A DNA stretch of 9,068 nucleotides, from contig JAZSLS010000048.1 in the NCBI GenBank assembly GCA_045535465.1, positions 1 through 9,068 of the forward strand, read 5' to 3'. The notes below the pieces were generated by a model. The model worked only from the letters and a program-made list of their open reading frames with translations, was not told the origin of the DNA and ran no database searches. The DNA is from SIG636 sp045535465. GTDB taxonomy: Bacteria; Bacillota; Clostridia; Oscillospirales; CAG-382. The translations under genes were made by a program, and so were the position numbers. Positions 6,265 to 9,068 of the stretch are shown piece by piece. Each line of letters starts with the position of its first letter. Within the stretch, counting starts at the first letter, position 1.

Positions 6265-6702
6265 ATGGCAAGCTTTAATAAAGTCATAATGATAGGCAAT
6301 CTTGTTGCCGATCCGGAGCTTAAGCAAACACCTAACGGTGTGTCCGTTACTACCTTCAGAATAGCTGTTTCCAGACGCTTTACAAGAGCAGGCGAACAGC
6401 CCCAGTCTGATTTCTTTGACGTTGTTGCTTGGCGCCAAACCGCTGAATTTGTTACCCGTTTCTTTACTAAGGGCAGGTCTATTCTGGTTTCCGGCTCACT
6501 CCAGACACGCTCTTGGACAGACCAAAACGGTGCAAAGCGCATCTCTTACGAGATTGTCGCTGATGAGTGCACTTTTGTTGACAGACGTCCGGACGGCTCT
6601 ACCGGCCGTGAAGCGCCCGTTAACGAAATGCCCTCTTATAGCTCACCCAAGATGGACGGCTCTTTTGAGGAGCTTTCCGCTGATGATGAGCTTCCCTTTT
6701 AA
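6265..6702 (+). CDS. ssb: Single-stranded DNA-binding protein
   Basis: Essential homotetrameric protein that coats single-stranded DNA in replication, repair and recombination and recruits partners through its C-terminal tip. An OB-fold fills residues 1 to about 105 (start MASFNKVIMIGNLVADPEL, then FFDVVAWRQTAEFV, KGRSILVSGSLQTRSW). A short, poorly ordered linker of about 30 residues follows, then the acidic tip ending DDELPF. At 145 aa it is a compact but complete SSB. SD AGGAGG (6255-6260) is 4 nt before the ATG. It lies 34 bp after rpsF and is transcribed with the two ribosomal protein genes, as in most Firmicutes. No LexA box was seen near it. Confidence 0.97.
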   Translation: MASFNKVIMIGNLVADPELKQTPNGVSVTTFRIAVSRRFTRAGEQPQSDFFDVVAWRQTAEFVTRFFTKGRSILVSGSLQTRSWTDQNGAKRISYEIVADECTFVDRRPDGSTGREAPVNEMPSYSSPKMDGSFEELSADDELPF

Positions 6703-6741
6703 TTTCATTTAAACAGATTTTGTAATAAGGAGGTTTTCGCT

Positions 6742-7011
6742 TTGGATAGAGATGTAAGAACCGAAGGACAGGCTCAGCAGGCTCAGAAGCCTTTTAGACC
6801 TAAGAAGAGAAAAAAGGTTTGTGCTTTTTGCGCTGAGAAGATCGAGCATATAGATTATAAGGATACTCTTAAGCTCAGAAGAAATCTTTCTGAGAGATCT
6901 AAGATACTTCCCAGACGTGTTACCGGTACTTGCGCTAAGCATCAGAGACAGCTTACTATCGCTGTTAAGAGAGCAAGACACGTTGCACTTATCCCCTACG
7001 TTTCCGACTAG
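6742..7011 (+). CDS. rpsR: Small ribosomal subunit protein S18 (bS18), zinc-type
   Basis: S18 pairs with S6 on the platform of the 30S subunit. The 89-aa product has a basic N-terminal tail (KPFRPKKRKK) and the conserved core HIDYKDTLKLRR, SERSKILPRRVTGT and KRARHVALIPY. It keeps C27, C30, C64 and H67 (VCAFC and GTCAKH), the pattern of the cysteine-containing zinc-binding form. Some bacteria, such as B. subtilis, carry the form without these residues. Translation starts at TTG (6742), with AAGGAGG (6728-6733) 8 nt upstream and no ATG near. It is the last gene of the operon and is followed by a strong terminator. rplI, which often follows rpsR, is absent here. Confidence 0.97.
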   Translation: MDRDVRTEGQAQQAQKPFRPKKRKKVCAFCAEKIEHIDYKDTLKLRRNLSERSKILPRRVTGTCAKHQRQLTIAVKRARHVALIPYVSD

Positions 7012-7025
7012 TTCGTACGTACGCC

Positions 7026-7054
7026 GCCGCCGTTTATCGACGGCGGCTGTTTTT
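7026..7054 (+). terminator. Intrinsic terminator after rpsR
   Basis: GCCGCCGT (7026-7033) pairs with ACGGCGGC (7040-7047), with one more T-G pair inside and a TATC loop, followed by TGTTTTT (7048-7054). It closes rpsF-ssb-rpsR. The SD of the next gene begins only 8 bp beyond the T run. Confidence 0.92.
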
Positions 7055-7073
7055 ATATTTGCGGAGGCATTTT

Positions 7074-7889
7074 ATGGAAAAGCTACTTTTCAAGGAAGGT
7101 ATAACCGAATACGGCATAATAGATTTTGAGAAGCTTAAAGTTATAAACAGCCGTCTTTTACCCAAGGGAACGATAAGCAGTGCCCTTATGATACTTATGC
7201 CATACAGACACGAAGAGATGCGTTTCACAGACGGACTTAACGTGGGACTTTTTGCACGTTGCAAGGATTATCACGCTTATTTCGCTTTGCTTAAAGAAAA
7301 GCTTTTGCCTGACTTGGAGGCTAAAAGCGGTGGTAAGGTTTACGGATTTGCAGACCACTCTCCCATACACGAAAAAGACGCCGCCGCAAAATGCGGTCTG
7401 GGTTTCATTGGCAAAAACGGTCTGCTTATTAACAAGCGTTACGGCAGTTATGTTTTTATAGGAACTTTTCTTTTTGAAAAGCAGCTTAAGGAAAGAACCG
7501 CAGGCACGGAAAGCACCTGTATCGGATGCGGCGCTTGTCTTTCTGCGTGCCCTACGGCTGCTATCGGCAAGGACGGAGTGACTATTGAACGCTGTTTGTC
7601 CTGCATTTCACAAAAAAGCAGCAAAACCGATGAAGAGCTTGAAGTGCTTAGTAAAAACCGCACCCTTTGGGGTTGTGATATATGCCAAAAGGTTTGTCCT
7701 CACAACTCAAATGCCGCATATAGCACCATTCCCTATTTTGCAGAGGAGCTTATTGCGGAGTTTACGGAAGAACTTCTTTGCAAAATGAGTGAAGAAAATT
7801 ACAAAAAATACGCCTTTTCTTACCGTAAACGCAAAGTTATAATACAAAACTTCTTGACTGCAAAGGGTAAATATGATATAATAACATAA
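7074..7889 (+). CDS. queG: Short QueG-like epoxyqueuosine reductase
   Basis: QueG is a cobalamin-dependent iron-sulfur enzyme that reduces epoxyqueuosine to queuosine at the wobble base of GUN-anticodon tRNAs. The sequence shows an N-terminal DUF1730-type domain with the motif ADHSPIHEKDAAAKCGLGFIGKNGLLI (residues 93-119, with the candidate catalytic D94). Two 4Fe-4S sites follow: CIGCGACLSACP (C149, C152, C155, C159) and C201, C204, C208 in GCDICQKVCP, with further cysteines C174 and C177. At 271 aa it is about 110 residues shorter than E. coli or B. subtilis QueG and lacks the C-terminal HEAT-like repeats. Start ATG 7074 has GGAGG (7063-7067) 6 nt upstream. An in-frame TTG at 7059 would swallow that SD. 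No clear promoter follows the rpsR terminator, so expression may rely on read-through. A paralogue with another substrate is possible. Confidence 0.85.
   Translation: MEKLLFKEGITEYGIIDFEKLKVINSRLLPKGTISSALMILMPYRHEEMRFTDGLNVGLFARCKDYHAYFALLKEKLLPDLEAKSGGKVYGFADHSPIHEKDAAAKCGLGFIGKNGLLINKRYGSYVFIGTFLFEKQLKERTAGTESTCIGCGACLSACPTAAIGKDGVTIERCLSCISQKSSKTDEELEVLSKNRTLWGCDICQKVCPHNSNAAYSTIPYFAEELIAEFTEELLCKMSEENYKKYAFSYRKRKVIIQNFLTAKGKYDIIT
7854..7882 (+). promoter_or_regulatory. Near-consensus extended -10 promoter inside the queG 3' end
   Basis: -35 TTGACT (7854-7859, 5/6), a 17-bp spacer, TG one base before the -10, and -10 TATAAT (7877-7882, 6/6). The predicted start is near 7889, at the queG stop codon, about 39 nt before the GTG of the regulator gene. 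It makes the regulator and rsmA independent of queG. Confidence 0.85.
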
Positions 7890-7927
7890 ACAATGAGGTA
7901 CTATTTGTTTTGTTTGGAGGTTTTACC

Positions 7928-8494
7928 GTGTATACCGAACATACAGAAAAGCTTAAGCAGATAACCGCACGTATTTATTATCTGCGTGATATACTTGATT
8001 TTACCACCGCCGAAGTAGCTGAGAGGCTTGAAATCCCCGTTTCTCTTTACGAGGAATATGAAAGCGGCAGCAAGGAAATACCCATTAGTATGATATATGC
8101 TGTTGCCGCTGTTTTTGGCGTTGACCCTACTGAGATACTTACGGGTGAAGCTCCCCGTATGTACGACTACACCGTTACCCGCAAGGGGCAAGGTGAAGAT
8201 ATTAAGCGTTACGAAGGATATTCTTTTGAGACTCTTGCCCACAACTATATAGGCAGAAACAAAGAACCTATGCTTGTTACCATTAGCTCTTCCGACAAGC
8301 CTGCTGACCTTGTTTCCCACGGCGGTCAGGAGTTCAACTACGTTCTTGAAGGAATTGTAAAGGTTACCATAGGCAAAAAAAGCGTTATCCTTGAAAAGGG
8401 TGACTCCATTTATTTTGACCCTCGTATACCTCACGGTCAGGCTGCGGTAAACGGCGTTGCCAAGTTCCTTACCGTTATTGACAAGGACAATTAA
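7928..8494 (+). CDS. XRE-family HTH regulator with C-terminal cupin domain
   Basis: Predicted one-component transcription regulator of 188 aa. Residues 8-72 form an XRE-type helix-turn-helix (FTTAEVAERLEIPVSLYEEYESG, then IPISMIYAVAAVFGVDPTEILTG). Residues about 112-185 form a small cupin barrel with motif 1 HGGQEFNYVLEG (H131, E135) and motif 2 GDSIYFDPRIPHG (H169). The second histidine of the usual HxH pair is replaced by G133, so metal binding may be altered and a small-molecule ligand is plausible. I chose GTG 7928 because GGAGG (7916-7920) lies 7 nt upstream. The longer in-frame TTG at 7910 would include the SD. It is driven by its own strong promoter and is followed at once by rsmA. The ligand and target genes are unknown. 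It may control its own promoter or distant genes. Confidence 0.9.
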   Translation: MYTEHTEKLKQITARIYYLRDILDFTTAEVAERLEIPVSLYEEYESGSKEIPISMIYAVAAVFGVDPTEILTGEAPRMYDYTVTRKGQGEDIKRYEGYSFETLAHNYIGRNKEPMLVTISSSDKPADLVSHGGQEFNYVLEGIVKVTIGKKSVILEKGDSIYFDPRIPHGQAAVNGVAKFLTVIDKDN

Positions 8495-9068
8495 ATGGCT
8501 GAAGCTTTTACAAAAAAGAAAGCTCTTGGGCAAAACTTTTTAACCAGCGACAAAATACCTATACGCATTGCAGAGGCTTGCGGTGCGGATAAGAACGTTG
8601 GTGTTATTGAGATAGGCCCGGGGATGGGTATACTTACAAAACAGCTTGCATCCAGAGCCAACAAGGTTGTTGCCATTGAGATAGACGAAGAGCTTATTCC
8701 TATATTGGAAGAGCGTTTTGCAGAGACGGACAACGTTAAGATAATTAACCGTGACGTTTTAAAGTGTGACCTTGGCGCTATCATAAAAGAAGAGTTTGAG
8801 GGCTTGGAGTGTGCTGTTTGCGCTAACCTTCCCTACTATATAACGACTCCCATAATAATGGCACTTTTGGAAGGCAACTACGGTTTTAAGTCTATTACCA
8901 TAATGATACAAAAGGAAGTAGCGGAGAGGCTGTGTGCCAAGGCTGGCAGCGCAAACTACGGCGCAGTTACTGCAGCTGTTAACTACTACGCTTCCGTAAA
9001 GAAGCAGTTTATAGTGGGTGCGGCTAACTTTTCGCCCAAGCCCAAGGTTGACTCGGCGGTTATTACCA
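8495..9068 (+). CDS. rsmA: 16S rRNA adenine dimethyltransferase RsmA (KsgA), 5' part
   Basis: RsmA uses S-adenosylmethionine to dimethylate two adjacent adenosines (A1518 and A1519 in E. coli numbering) in the last helix of 16S rRNA, a late check in 30S assembly; its loss gives kasugamycin resistance. The visible 191 residues show KKKALGQNFL at the start, SAM motif I EIGPGMGILT (39-48), the acidic residues E62-x-D64 that bind ribose, the catalytic NLPYYI (111-116), and FSPKPKVDSAV near the edge. The C-terminal domain lies beyond the window. The ATG directly follows the TAA of the regulator gene with no gap, and AAGGA (8483-8487) is 7 nt upstream, within the end of that gene. Both genes therefore share a transcript from the promoter at 7854-7882. 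Confidence 0.96.
   Translation, partial: MAEAFTKKKALGQNFLTSDKIPIRIAEACGADKNVGVIEIGPGMGILTKQLASRANKVVAIEIDEELIPILEERFAETDNVKIINRDVLKCDLGAIIKEEFEGLECAVCANLPYYITTPIIMALLEGNYGFKSITIMIQKEVAERLCAKAGSANYGAVTAAVNYYASVKKQFIVGAANFSPKPKVDSAVIT

Noticed and set aside
7901..8533. 210-codon minus-strand frame over the regulator
   Set aside because: Antisense shadow of the HTH-cupin gene, which has a clear SD, promoter and domains.
1..9068. CRISPR array, transposon, phage genes or defence system
   Set aside because: No spaced direct repeats, transposase or phage-type proteins; all genes are core housekeeping types.

Overview
The window looks like a chromosomal housekeeping region of a Clostridia-type Firmicute, probably an anaerobic gut relative of the Oscillospiraceae/Ruminococcaceae (inference). 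The reasons are the rpsF-ssb-rpsR gene order, a Gram-positive GAAC-N4-GTTC LexA box on recA, purine-rich Shine-Dalgarno (SD) sites before almost every gene, TTG and GTG starts, and a cysteine-containing (zinc-type) S18. I see no insertion sequence, prophage, CRISPR array, tRNA or rRNA, and no gene-free stretch longer than about 235 bp.

Left half (15-4533, minus strand): one compact transcription unit, recA-recX-rimO-cysS. It starts from a strong sigma-A promoter with a LexA box at the predicted transcription start. recA and recX overlap by one base (TAATG), recX and rimO are 7 bp apart, and rimO and cysS are 26 bp apart. No terminator is visible between them. SOS induction could therefore reach an S12 methylthiotransferase and cysteinyl-tRNA synthetase. 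Just before recA, the only good SD drives a 6-codon leader ORF whose stop overlaps the recA start as TAATG.

Middle (4534-7054, plus strand): a divergent gene encodes a long, unusual ribose-phosphate pyrophosphokinase homologue (372 aa). It is followed by a near-consensus promoter and a structured leader that can hide the rpsF SD. Then come rpsF (S6), ssb and rpsR (S18), closed by a strong intrinsic terminator.

Right part (7074-9068, plus strand): a short QueG-like epoxyqueuosine reductase begins just after that terminator. A near-perfect extended -10 promoter lies inside its 3' end and drives a XRE-HTH/cupin regulator. The regulator is followed with no gap by rsmA (16S rRNA dimethyltransferase), which runs off the window.

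The shared theme is DNA repair plus translation: RecA, RecX and SSB on one side, and RimO, CysRS, S6, S18, QueG and RsmA on the other. I did not find a clearly new multi-gene system. The best candidates for something under-described are regulatory: the recA leader minigene, the rpsF leader and its promoter dyad, and the divergent Prs homologue.
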